DNA of 45,729 nucleotides, from assembly GCA_039917935.1 (NCBI GenBank), contig JBDSIM010000108.1, forward strand, positions 1-45,729, read 5' to 3'. Positions within the stretch are counted from its first letter, which is position 1, and each line of letters opens with the position of its first letter. Below the pieces are notes generated by a model, which was not told the origin of the DNA, made no database searches, and saw nothing but the letters and a program-made list of their open reading frames with translations. A program made the translations under genes and the position numbers. Below are positions 32,320 to 40,935 of the stretch, piece after piece. The DNA is from Chryseosolibacter sp039917935 (GTDB lineage Bacteria > Bacteroidota > Bacteroidia > Cytophagales > Cyclobacteriaceae).

Positions 32320-35052
32320 TCATTCTTTGGTTATTACCTCGTCAAGATTTAACAAAGCGTTGGCAACTATGGTCATGGCAGCGTGTTGATAAGTTCCTTC
32401 TTTCTCTTTTGTTATCGCCCTGACTGCAGCAGTGTCCATCTGATAAACATTCAAGGCATCCTGATAGAGGTTGTTCAGAATGGAAAGTTTCTCCATAGGG
32501 ATTTCCCTGAACGTAAGCATTTGATAACCAGTTTTGATACCCGTTACCGGCGAAGCAGGGTCGCGTAACATCATACGCTTTGCCAGTTGACGGGATGCCT
32601 CCACAAAAACAGGATCATTTAAGGTTACTAAAGCCTGAAGGGGAGTATTGGTTCTAATGCGTCGGCTAACACATACTTCCCGGCTGGACCCATCAAACAT
32701 CATCATGGAAGGATACGGACTCGTGCGTTTAATAAAAGTATAGACGCCGCGACGGAATTGATCCTCCCCTTCGCTTTGCTTCCAGACCTCCCCATTGTAA
32801 ACAGAATTCCAAATGCCCTCAGGTTGATATGGCATCACACTCTTGCCGTACATTTTACTGCTGAGCAGGCCACTTACCGCCAACGCCTGGTCGCGTGTTT
32901 GTTCTGCAGAAAGCCTCACGCGAGGGGCTCTGGCAAGCCATTGATTTGCCTGATCTTTCTCCAACATTTCATCCGACACCCGCGATGACTGTTGATAGGT
33001 GGCGGACATCACAATATCCTTCAGCAACTTTTTCATACTCCATTGATGATCGTTCATCAAACGCAAAGCAAGCCAGTCAAGCAATGGAGGATGTGTGGGG
33101 GACGCCCCCTGCGATCCAAAATCCTCCAGCGTTAAAACAAGGCCGGAGCCAAATATCTGCTCCCACAAACGGTTAGCAATGGTTCGCGCCGTGAGCGGGT
33201 TATCTTTACTGGCGAGCCAACGCGCGAAGCCAAGACGATCCGGTGGAACATTTTGCGATGTTGTGTTCAATGAGCGCGGCACATCAGGATTTACCTTCTC
33301 ACCTTTCACCAACCAGTTCCCACGTTCAAAAATGTACGTCTCTCTTTTTTGGGATTCCGTACCTTCAATGAGGACAGGTGTATTTTCAACTTCCCTGTTG
33401 AGAAGATCAAGAAAAGATTTTTTTACAGTAGCAAATTCAGGATTTCCTTTTCCGGGAATCTCCTCTTGAAAAGAAACCCATTCAACGGAACACACACTCT
33501 CCCCTGGCTTCAAATCTGGATTACGGAAAATAAAGTACAGGTCATGTTTACCCTCCACAGATTTCAATGGTATATCGATAATTAACCTGCCTTTTGTTTT
33601 GACAAGGTTTGCACTGCCAATTAAATCTCCTTCGACATTGTCGCGTCGGATTTCAATCGACCCCCCAGGTTTATGCATGTCGTAATTGATCAGCAGGTGT
33701 TTTTTATTATTCAGATCAATCTGTTTTATGCGTGCACTTCCACCGGAACGAATGCTCAACCATTTATAACCATCAAGCTCTCCCGTTGTAAAGTCATCAA
33801 AAAGATGCGAGTGGAACTTTGGTTCAAGTGTTTTTAAGAAACGATTAATGTCAAAAGCTTTTTCGTTATCAGAATACTTCAGGACCCAGGATTTTATAGC
33901 ATCCACTTCTTTTTGATCCGCTGCTTTGTAACTTCTTAAAGTGGGATGTTCTCCGCTGACGTCTTCATCACGGGAGTTGTTAAAAAAGGCCAGAGATTTA
34001 TAAAACTCTTCATGGCGGAAAGGATCATAGGGATGACTATGACATTGCACACAGCCCATCGTTGTACTTTGCCAAACCTCCCAGGTTGTGCTTACACGGT
34101 CTATCACGGCAGCCATGCGGAATTCTTCATCATCCGTGCCACCCTCATCGTTATTCATGGTGTTACGATGAAAAGCGGTCGCTATGATTTGATCGTCTGT
34201 AGGATCCGGAAGCATATCACCCGCAAGTTGCTCGATGGTAAACTGATCAAAAGGCTTGTCTTCATTGAAACTCCTGATGACATAATCGCGAAATCTCCAA
34301 ATAACACGGGAGGGGTCGGCTTCATATCCTTTTGTATCTGCATAACGCGCGAGGTCAAGCCACCATGAAGCCCACTTCTCACCATAGTGCGGCGAACTTA
34401 AAAGTTTGTCGACAATTTTTTCATAAGCTGATTCTGTACTGTCGTTAATAAAGGCGGAGGCTTCCGGAAGTGTGGGCGGTATGCCTGTCAAATCAAGGAA
34501 AACCCTGCGGATAAGGGTTGCTTTGTCAGCCTGCTCTGATGGCTTAAGCTTTAATTCATTTAATTTATTGAGAATAAAATAATCAATGTCATTTTGTGCC
34601 CATTCCTTTGAAGGGGCATCCATTCCGGACAACAGACTCTGGGATTTTGGAATTTCTACCGGGGTCGGCGGCACATAGGCCCAATGATCACCCCACTCCG
34701 CGCCTTGCTCGATCCATTGGGTCAGGATATGTATTTCATCCTTTGAAAGAGGCTCCTCTTTGTACGGCATTCTTTGCTCGGGGTCCGTAAGGTTAATCCG
34801 GCGGATCATTTCACTATGTTCCGGATCGCCCGGGATGATGGCGTATTTACCTGATTCCACGGTATCCAGGGCCTCCTGGCGGAACAGCACGCTGAATCCC
34901 CCATTCTGCTTCACGCCGCCATGGCAACTAATACACCGTTTATTCAAAATTGGCTTAACCTGGGTACTAAAGTCAATTTTTTTCTCAATACATGACTGAA
35001 AAAGGCATGAAAGGACAAATATGGCTAGTATTGTTTGGGCAAATCGGGACAT
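32320..35052 (-). CDS. PSCyt1-DUF1549-DUF1553 cytochrome (PSD1 type)
   Basis: A 910-residue secreted lipoprotein-like protein (signal ending FQSC, Cys21). Residues 28-110 form a PSCyt1 domain with heme motif C40-I-S-C43-H44. Residues about 150-360 are DUF1549 with a second CVQCH motif followed by SHPYDPF. A jelly-roll-like insert near 420-530 includes IKQIDLNNKKHLLINYDMHKPGG. Residues about 610-870 are DUF1553, including PPDRLGFARWLASKDNPLTARTIANRLW and NTPLQALVTLNDPVFVEAS. Such proteins occur with DUF1501 in Planctomycetes and some Bacteroidota, function unknown, perhaps oxidising polysaccharides or acting as c-type electron carriers. The ATG is at 35050-35052. Confidence 0.92.
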   Translation of the reverse strand: MSRFAQTILAIFVLSCLFQSCIEKKIDFSTQVKPILNKRCISCHGGVKQNGGFSVLFRQEALDTVESGKYAIIPGDPEHSEMIRRINLTDPEQRMPYKEEPLSKDEIHILTQWIEQGAEWGDHWAYVPPTPVEIPKSQSLLSGMDAPSKEWAQNDIDYFILNKLNELKLKPSEQADKATLIRRVFLDLTGIPPTLPEASAFINDSTESAYEKIVDKLLSSPHYGEKWASWWLDLARYADTKGYEADPSRVIWRFRDYVIRSFNEDKPFDQFTIEQLAGDMLPDPTDDQIIATAFHRNTMNNDEGGTDDEEFRMAAVIDRVSTTWEVWQSTTMGCVQCHSHPYDPFRHEEFYKSLAFFNNSRDEDVSGEHPTLRSYKAADQKEVDAIKSWVLKYSDNEKAFDINRFLKTLEPKFHSHLFDDFTTGELDGYKWLSIRSGGSARIKQIDLNNKKHLLINYDMHKPGGSIEIRRDNVEGDLIGSANLVKTKGRLIIDIPLKSVEGKHDLYFIFRNPDLKPGESVCSVEWVSFQEEIPGKGNPEFATVKKSFLDLLNREVENTPVLIEGTESQKRETYIFERGNWLVKGEKVNPDVPRSLNTTSQNVPPDRLGFARWLASKDNPLTARTIANRLWEQIFGSGLVLTLEDFGSQGASPTHPPLLDWLALRLMNDHQWSMKKLLKDIVMSATYQQSSRVSDEMLEKDQANQWLARAPRVRLSAEQTRDQALAVSGLLSSKMYGKSVMPYQPEGIWNSVYNGEVWKQSEGEDQFRRGVYTFIKRTSPYPSMMMFDGSSREVCVSRRIRTNTPLQALVTLNDPVFVEASRQLAKRMMLRDPASPVTGIKTGYQMLTFREIPMEKLSILNNLYQDALNVYQMDTAAVRAITKEKEGTYQHAAMTIVANALLNLDEVITKE

Positions 35053-35060
35053 AAAGCCCT

Positions 35061-35068
35061 CAAAATTA
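35061..35068 (-). promoter_or_regulatory. -7 element of the PSD1-DUF1501 operon
   Basis: CAAAATTA on plus is TAATTTTG on minus, an exact TAnnTTTG match, ending eight bases before the ATG. The leader would be only about three bases. No TTG was found at the right spacing. Confidence 0.5.
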
Positions 35069-35212
35069 GGATTATTAAGCCTGTAATAAAAGATTCTTAG
35101 CGTCTGTTACCCCTGATTTTACGTGGGTGGACGACAGGGATGGGAATCCTCTAAATTATAGTTACCAGAAGGAAATTCCTCACTTCAATTTTTAAAATCC
35201 GGCCGATTTCCC

Positions 35213-35220
35213 TACTTTTG
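35213..35220 (+). promoter_or_regulatory. -7 element of the rpsF operon
   Basis: TACTTTTG matches TAnnTTTG, 24 bp before the rpsF ATG. No TTG lies upstream at the usual spacing, only a T-rich stretch. Confidence 0.55.
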
Positions 35221-35244
35221 CAGGCTCAAAACTTAAAAACAATT

Positions 35245-35628
35245 ATGAACAATTACGAGACGGTATTCATTTTAAATCCCGTTTTGTCTGAAGACCAGGC
35301 AAAGGATACTGTCGAAAAGTTCGTGAAGGTGTTGACAAAAGCGAAAGCTGAAATCGTTAACACGGAGCACTGGGGCTTGAAAAAGATGGCTTATCCCATC
35401 AATAAAAAGTCAACTGGGTTCTATCACCTCATTGAATTTACGGCAGACTCCAATGCGATCAGTACACTCGAAACCGAGTACAGACGAGACGAAACAGTTA
35501 TGCGTTTTTTGACAACGGTGCTTGATAAGCACGCGGTTGTTTACAACGAACGCAGGCGCAAGGGCGAATTTAAAAACAAGGAAAACAGGAAACCTGTAAA
35601 AAAAGCTGAGGAGGACTCGAAAAGATGA
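35245..35628 (+). CDS. rpsF: 30S ribosomal protein S6
   Basis: A 127-residue protein beginning MNNYETVFILNPVLSEDQ, with TEHWGLKKMAYPINKKSTGFYHLIEF and ETEYRRDETVMRFLTTVLDKHAV, standard S6 features; the C-terminal tail is rich in Lys and Glu. S6 binds S18 in the platform of the 30S subunit. The longest frame begins at 35218, but this would start inside the promoter element; the ATG at 35245 is the family start. Its last four bases overlap rpsR (ATGA). Confidence 0.96.
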   Translation: MNNYETVFILNPVLSEDQAKDTVEKFVKVLTKAKAEIVNTEHWGLKKMAYPINKKSTGFYHLIEFTADSNAISTLETEYRRDETVMRFLTTVLDKHAVVYNERRRKGEFKNKENRKPVKKAEEDSKR

Positions 35629-35876
35629 CATTAATGAACGAACCCATAAAGCGCGCGGAAATAAAACCGAAGTATTGCCGCTTTAAGAAAAATGGTATTA
35701 AATACATCGATTACAAGGATCCTGACTTCCTTTTGAAATTTATCAATGAACAAGGTAAGATTCTGCCCAGAAGACTTACCGGTACCAGCCTTAAGTTTCA
35801 AAAGAAAGTGGCTCAGGCAGTAAAACGCGCGCGTCACATGGCGATCCTTCCCTATGTTGGTGATTCATTGAAGTAA
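35625..35876 (+). CDS. rpsR: 30S ribosomal protein S18
   Basis: An 83-residue protein with KPKYCRFKKNGIKYIDYKDPDFLLKFI, RLTGTSLKFQKKVAQAVKRARHMAILPYV, a textbook S18. Its single Cys in the N-terminal part (KYCRF) remains of the zinc-binding form. It starts ATG at 35625 with a GAGGAGGA ribosome-binding site eight bases upstream, which decides this start over a later ATG at 35634. It is in the conserved rpsF-rpsR-rplI order. Confidence 0.96.
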   Translation: MTLMNEPIKRAEIKPKYCRFKKNGIKYIDYKDPDFLLKFINEQGKILPRRLTGTSLKFQKKVAQAVKRARHMAILPYVGDSLK

Positions 35877-35900
35877 TCTAACCCTTAACACAACAGAACC

Positions 35901-36344
35901 ATGGAAGTGATATTGAAACAGGATATTTCAGGTCTTGGCTATAAAAATGACATTGTAAAAGTAAAGGCGGGCTATGGTAACAACTACCTTATTCCCAATA
36001 ATTTTGCGCTCATTGCCAATGATTCTAACAGACGATTAATTACAGAGAACGTTCGTCAGATGGCCCATAAGGCGTCTAAGCTCAAGCAGGATGCAGAAGC
36101 GCTTGCCGCCAGGGTCGGCGATTTTATTGTCGAGATCAAAACTAAAGCGGGTGAATCTGGTAAAATCTTTGGTGCGGTTACTGCCCTTCAGATTGCCGAT
36201 GTACTTAAAGCCAAAGGGTTTGACATCGATCGTAAAAAAGTGATCCTAAAAGACAATCCCAAGCAAGTAGGCAACTACTCGGCTACGCTGGATCTGCACA
36301 AAGAAGTGAAGCACGAAGTTAAAGTTGTCGTGAGCGCTGAGTAA
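35901..36344 (+). CDS. rplI: 50S ribosomal protein L9
   Basis: A 147-residue protein starting MEVILKQDISGLGYKNDIVKVKAGYGNNYLIPN, with the connecting helix (RQMAHKASKLKQDAEALAARVGD) and C-terminal KIFGAVTALQIADVLKAKGFDIDRKKV. It binds 23S rRNA near L1. It starts ATG at 35901, 24 bp after rpsR, and is followed by a strong terminator. Confidence 0.97.
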   Translation: MEVILKQDISGLGYKNDIVKVKAGYGNNYLIPNNFALIANDSNRRLITENVRQMAHKASKLKQDAEALAARVGDFIVEIKTKAGESGKIFGAVTALQIADVLKAKGFDIDRKKVILKDNPKQVGNYSATLDLHKEVKHEVKVVVSAE

Positions 36345-36357
36345 TCGAATCGCGATC

Positions 36358-36394
36358 AAAAAAAAGCCGTTCCTCAAAGGGGCGGCTTTTTTTT
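36358..36394 (+). terminator. Terminator of rpsF-rpsR-rplI
   Basis: AGCCG at 36365-36369 pairs with CGGCT at 36383-36387, extended by A/T pairs on both sides, with eight T following (36387-36394). It is bidirectional in form because A and T runs flank it. Confidence 0.85.
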
Positions 36395-36455
36395 ATCATG
36401 TTATGACAATTTAACTAACTATGGAAACTGCAATGATCCGAATAATAGGCCTTCT

Positions 36456-36491
36456 GGATCACTCAAGCTTCACAGGCCACTAAAGTGATCC
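36456..36491. repeat. GGATCACT/AGTGATCC inverted repeat
   Basis: Eight-base arms at 36456-36463 and 36484-36491 lie in the gap between the ribosomal operon and the converging FKBP gene. No T-run follows on either strand. Confidence 0.4.
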
Positions 36492-36529
36492 GTGCAAATT
36501 CTTTCTCTCTTTGAGTAAAACTTAAAAGG

Positions 36530-37303
36530 CTAATTAACCTTAATCAATTCCACTTCGAAAACCAGTGTCGCAAAGGGAGGAATTTGCGGCGGTGCACCAC
36601 GCTCCCCGTAGGCGAGCGCAAAAGGAATAACCAACATCCATTTATCCCCTTCCTTCATCATTTGCAAAGCTTCGGTCCATCCAGGAATAACCTGATTCAC
36701 ACCAAAGGTAGCGGGCTGGCCTCTTTGCACCGAGCTGTCGAATATAGTTCCATCAGTCAGCTTACCAGTGTAATGAACCGTAACCTTGTCGGTAGGTTTG
36801 GGAGACTTTCCTTTACCCTCGTTGACAACCTGATATTGTAATCCGGTGCCAGTGGTCTTAACACCTGTCTTCGTCTTATTGGAATCCAGATATTTCTGGC
36901 TTTCCTCTTTTATCATTGTGCTTTTCTTCATCATGGCTTGTTGCATAAATTGTTGAATGGTGGCTTCCGCCTGACTCCGGTCGACCTTTAACGTTTGATT
37001 GGAAAAAACATCATTCAAACCAACCATAAAAGTTTCGATATCGAGTGAATCAAGCCCTGCGGATTTCATATTTGAAGCCATCACGATGCCCAGACAATAG
37101 CTCGCATGACCAGTAGTGTCCGTGGCGTCCAACTCGACAGGTTTCTTCATTTCCAGGATTTCTGATTTCAGTGTCATAATTTCATTTTGCAGTTGTTCGG
37201 TCTCTGCTTGTCGCTTTTTGGCCTCCGCGAGTAATTCTTTTTTAGACTGCGAAAAGGCCGGGCTGGCCACTATAAAACAGAAACAAAATACCAATAACTT
37301 CAT
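36530..37303 (-). CDS. Periplasmic FKBP-type peptidyl-prolyl isomerase
   Basis: A 257-residue protein with a signal peptide (MKLLVFCFCFIVASPAFS), a short coiled coil (residues 20-55, LLAEAKKRQAETEQLQNEIMT...), an FKBP_N dimerisation region (ASYCLGIVMASNMKSAGLDSLD..., VDRSQAEATIQQFMQQ), and a C-terminal FKBP domain with VTVHYTGKLTDGTIFDSSVQRGQPATF, VIPGWTEALQMMKEGDKW and ALAYGERGAPPQIPPFATLVFEVEL. All catalytic-pocket residues of the family (Tyr, Phe, Asp, Trp, Ile, Tyr) are in place. It assists envelope protein folding. The ATG at 37301-37303 gives the cleanest signal peptide. Confidence 0.92.
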   Translation of the reverse strand: MKLLVFCFCFIVASPAFSQSKKELLAEAKKRQAETEQLQNEIMTLKSEILEMKKPVELDATDTTGHASYCLGIVMASNMKSAGLDSLDIETFMVGLNDVFSNQTLKVDRSQAEATIQQFMQQAMMKKSTMIKEESQKYLDSNKTKTGVKTTGTGLQYQVVNEGKGKSPKPTDKVTVHYTGKLTDGTIFDSSVQRGQPATFGVNQVIPGWTEALQMMKEGDKWMLVIPFALAYGERGAPPQIPPFATLVFEVELIKVN

Positions 37304-37463
37304 TTTATAAATTTTGTGGTGCAAAGAAAAGAAATTGAGGTGAAAGATAAAAGGTGGAATTTAAATTCGAAGTACCGTCGGTAAAGGTTTAAGGATGTCG
37401 TGCTTTACAAGAACTCTCTGAATAATTCTATAACCACAGATTGGGACCCTGAAATTATCGAAG

Positions 37464-38364
37464 CTAGTTTTTAGTCTTCATCATTTTAATGGTAAAAAAA
37501 CCAAGTCCCCCGATCATCAACCCCATAATGCTCCAAAGCCATAATTTATTCTCGAATAACGGTTTTCTTTTACTGACAGGAGTTTCAAGGCTCACTGCAG
37601 ACCTCAATTTGGCAACGGAAAGGGTGTCGGGAATCTTATTTTCAAAATAGGCCAGATCATAAACTGGTTTATGGACCTTTTTATTTCCATAAAGCAGAAT
37701 GTGTTCCCCTGGTTTCAAAAAAGAAATCATGTCCATTAAAGGACGTTCAGCAGAAATACTTTTGATAGCAAGCGGTGCGTTATCAAGATTGTCGATCGTT
37801 AACCGGATGTATTGCATTAGCTGACCGCTGAACGTGAAGCGATTCGATTTAAATGAGGTTAGGTAACCATCATAAATTGTTTCATAATTTTTAATCCAGC
37901 CTTTTTGTGTTTTCACACTATCGGTTACATAGTCAATGCTAAAGGCGCGATAATAATCCCGCGTACTGTCTATTTTAATGTCAAGAGAACTTACCGGGAC
38001 GAAATTCTCCAGGTCAATGTCAACCACCGATCTCTTGAATTTTTTTTCCGTTCGTGTTGTCCACCGCAATGCGATATTTTCAAACATTCCCTTTTTCACA
38101 CCATCATGGTGAAAAGTGGCCTCTGTAAAAGAAAGCGGAACGTCAGCAGAAATACTGACTCTTAAAAAATGATAATCGGTAACAGGGAAATTAATGGTTT
38201 GTAAAGTGTAACTATCTATTTTCATTTTTAATGATAACAATACGTTGGTTCCTGCTTATTTCGTACCATTGATTTTTATTGTTACTACCTTCAATATGAA
38301 CCTTGATGTCTTCTATGTGGAACTTTGTGAAATTTTCATTTCCAGGGCAACCGACATTGTATGT
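37464..38364 (-). pseudogene. DUF3999 family gene: N-terminus missing, frameshifted
   Basis: The main frame (MKIDSYTLQTINFPVTDYHF from ATG 38225, about 253 residues) matches the C-terminal two thirds of DUF3999, including LMDMISFLKPGEHILLYGNKKVHKPVYDLAYFENKIP and a C-terminal membrane helix (WLWSIMGLMIGGLGFFTI). In the adjacent frame, 38343-38212, a second stretch (FHIEDIKVHIEGSNNKNQW then YEISRNQRIVIIKNENR) continues the family upstream, and stops three codons after reaching the start of the main frame. Removing one A from the run at 38218-38222 restores a continuous reading into SYTLQTINFPV. The family is normally over 400 residues, so the first 130 or so are also missing: the frame runs into stops before the priA end. 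It is presumably a decayed gene; a sequencing error could explain only the frameshift. Confidence 0.82.
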
Positions 38365-38386
38365 TCAATATTAAATTTTCAAAACA

Positions 38387-40888
38387 CTAAACAGGATCAA
38401 CATCAACGATCATTCTCACATTGCGAAAGCCTTTCTCCTTCGACAACATGGTAATACTATTTTGAATGACCAACTTGATTTGACTTAAATCACTCTTACC
38501 GCGGATCATTTTCAACAGCATACTCATCAGGAATTGGTTTCGTATTTTAGAAACCATGGGTTCACCCGGACCCATAATTTTTACTTTATCAAGATGTTGC
38601 CTTAACATCGCGGCAAGCTGCTGGGCCGCGTCGCGGCAAATCTTTTTGTCAGTATGCTTGACCACTATTTCGATCAGCCGTGAAAAAGGCGGGTAATCAT
38701 GTTGATGACGGTCGTCGACCTGTGTTTTATAAAAAGCTTCGTAATGATTTTTTAAAATAAAGTTCAGGACAGGGTGTTCGGTGTTGGACGTCTGAATAAT
38801 TACCTTCCCCTGCTTGGCCCTCCGTCCGGCCCTTCCACTCACCTGCGTAATTAACTGATAAGCCCTTTCATAAGAACGGAAATCAGGAAAATGCATCATC
38901 CGATCGGCATTGAAAACTCCCACCAGACTTACTTTGTCAAAGTCCAAACCTTTAGTGACCATTTGTGTTCCCACAAGAATGTCCGTCTCTCCTTTTTCGA
39001 ATTGCTCAATAATAGAATCGTATCCCGTTTTTGAGCGCGTGGTTTCCAGGTCCATCCGTTGTGTGATTGCCTCCGGAAAATGCGCGTTTAACTCCTCCTC
39101 CAGTTTTTCAGTTCCGTATCCCACCGTTTTGATTCGGGCAGAAGTACATACCGGGCAGTTGTGGGGAACCGTTTCCTTATACCCGCAATAATGACAAACA
39201 AGGGCATGACGATATTGGTGGTAAGTAAGACTCACGGCGCAATTGACACATTTAGGAACCCACCCACAGTCCTCACAACTCATCATGGGTGAATAACCGC
39301 GGCGATTCTGAAAAATAATTACCTGCTCTTTTTTAGATAAGGTTTCTTCAATATTCCTCAATAACAATCCTGAAAATTCTCCCTTAACCGTTTTCATTTT
39401 CCGTTCATTGCCCATATTGGCAAGAACAATCTCCGGCAAGTTTGCCTCACCAAACCGTTTGTCAAGTTTTACAAGCCCGTATTTTTTCTGCTGGCTATTG
39501 AAGTACGATTCCAGCGATGGCGTAGCGGAGCCCAATAATACTTTGGAATGATGAAGTTGTGCAATGATCATCGCCACATCGCGGGCATGATACCTCGGCG
39601 CCGGCTCCTGTTGCTTGTAAGAAGCGTCATGCTCTTCATCTACGATGATGAGTCCGAGGTTATCAAACGGCAGAAAAATAGAGGACCGCACGCCGATAAC
39701 AAATTTAAATTTTCCGCTTAGAATTCCATTCCAGACTTCTACCCTTTCATTATCCGAAAACCTGGAATGATAAACGCCCATGCTGGCACCAAATATTTTT
39801 TTTAGTCGGTGTACGATTTGTGTCGTTAAGGCGATCTCAGGGAGTAGGTATAATACCTGTGTATCACTCTCCAAAGCTTTTTTAATCAGGTTGATGTATA
39901 TCTCTGTTTTACCACTGCCTGTAATGCCATGAAGTAAGGTGGTGGTATATTGATCAAAACTTTTAATAATCTCATTTTGGACCCGCTCCTGTTCTTCACT
40001 CAACAATATCACAGGTTGTTCACGCGTATCCAAGAAACCAAAACGTGGAACGATCGTTTCAAATTCCTCCAGAACTCCATGTTTGATCAACGTGTTAATG
40101 GAAGAGTCAGAGACGTCTCCATCAAGGAGATCTTTCTTTGAAAGTCCGCTTTTGTTTGCTTCCGCTTGCTGGAGTACAGGTACTTCCTGGAGATATTTCA
40201 ACAACACGGCCTCCTGTTTAGGTTTAGTCGAAAGCGCTTGAAACAATTCTTCCAGCGCTTTTGCTGAATTAATTGACGTGTTAAGGCGGATTCGTTTCTC
40301 AATTTTTGGTTTGAACTTTTCCTTTACTTCCTCAAAAAGAATGATCGCCTCCTTTCCGGAAAGTGATTTCAGAATACTGAAAATAAATTTGACCCCTAAA
40401 AATTTGGCCACCTCAGTATAGCTCATGGTGCCCTGCTGTAGTCTGTTCAGGAGCATGATCTCTTTTTCAGAAAAATCAAGGGTACTATCTTCGGCATGAA
40501 ACGAGGGATGAACCTGAACCATGGATTCACTGGATAATTTCAGCCCGGCCGGCAAAGCTGCATTCATCACTTCACCCATTGAACACATATAGTAATCGGC
40601 TATCCACTGAAAAAGTTTCAGCTGTAATTCATTTACCGAAGGAAAGTCATCGAGAACATCAAGGAGTGATTTTGCTTCGTATTCCTGAGGGGAAGTCTCA
40701 TGGATATTGATGATCAGGCCAGTGAGCACTTTGCGGTCACCGAATTGCACAATTACCCGTTGACCAATTCTGATAGTATCATTTAGATTAAAAGGTACTC
40801 TGTAGGTAAACAATTTGGCAATGGGTACCGGAAGCAAGAGCTCAACAAAGAGCGTTTTACGAGACCCATCCGGTTCAAATATTTCCAC
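38387..40888 (-). CDS. priA: Primosomal protein N' (replication restart helicase)
   Basis: An 833-residue superfamily 2 helicase. An N-terminal DNA-binding domain (LFTYRVPFNLNDTIRIGQRVIVQFGDRKVLTG, residues 27-58) is followed by the Walker A GITGSGKTEIY at about 321-331, the DEEHDASYK Walker B-type box, and eight zinc-binding Cys (CEDCGWVPKCVNC ... CHYCGYK ... CPVC). Motifs V/VI are GTQMVTKGLDFDKVSLVGV and ITQVSGRAGR. It reloads the replisome at stalled forks. The start is GTG at 40886-40888; there is no ATG in the first 100 codons. Its last codons run into the decayed DUF3999 gene on the same strand. Confidence 0.95.
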   Translation of the reverse strand: MEIFEPDGSRKTLFVELLLPVPIAKLFTYRVPFNLNDTIRIGQRVIVQFGDRKVLTGLIINIHETSPQEYEAKSLLDVLDDFPSVNELQLKLFQWIADYYMCSMGEVMNAALPAGLKLSSESMVQVHPSFHAEDSTLDFSEKEIMLLNRLQQGTMSYTEVAKFLGVKFIFSILKSLSGKEAIILFEEVKEKFKPKIEKRIRLNTSINSAKALEELFQALSTKPKQEAVLLKYLQEVPVLQQAEANKSGLSKKDLLDGDVSDSSINTLIKHGVLEEFETIVPRFGFLDTREQPVILLSEEQERVQNEIIKSFDQYTTTLLHGITGSGKTEIYINLIKKALESDTQVLYLLPEIALTTQIVHRLKKIFGASMGVYHSRFSDNERVEVWNGILSGKFKFVIGVRSSIFLPFDNLGLIIVDEEHDASYKQQEPAPRYHARDVAMIIAQLHHSKVLLGSATPSLESYFNSQQKKYGLVKLDKRFGEANLPEIVLANMGNERKMKTVKGEFSGLLLRNIEETLSKKEQVIIFQNRRGYSPMMSCEDCGWVPKCVNCAVSLTYHQYRHALVCHYCGYKETVPHNCPVCTSARIKTVGYGTEKLEEELNAHFPEAITQRMDLETTRSKTGYDSIIEQFEKGETDILVGTQMVTKGLDFDKVSLVGVFNADRMMHFPDFRSYERAYQLITQVSGRAGRRAKQGKVIIQTSNTEHPVLNFILKNHYEAFYKTQVDDRHQHDYPPFSRLIEIVVKHTDKKICRDAAQQLAAMLRQHLDKVKIMGPGEPMVSKIRNQFLMSMLLKMIRGKSDLSQIKLVIQNSITMLSKEKGFRNVRMIVDVDPV

Positions 40889-40935
40889 ACGCCAAAGTAA
40901 TGGAAAAATAAAGGAAGGACGAAGATAAAATAAAT

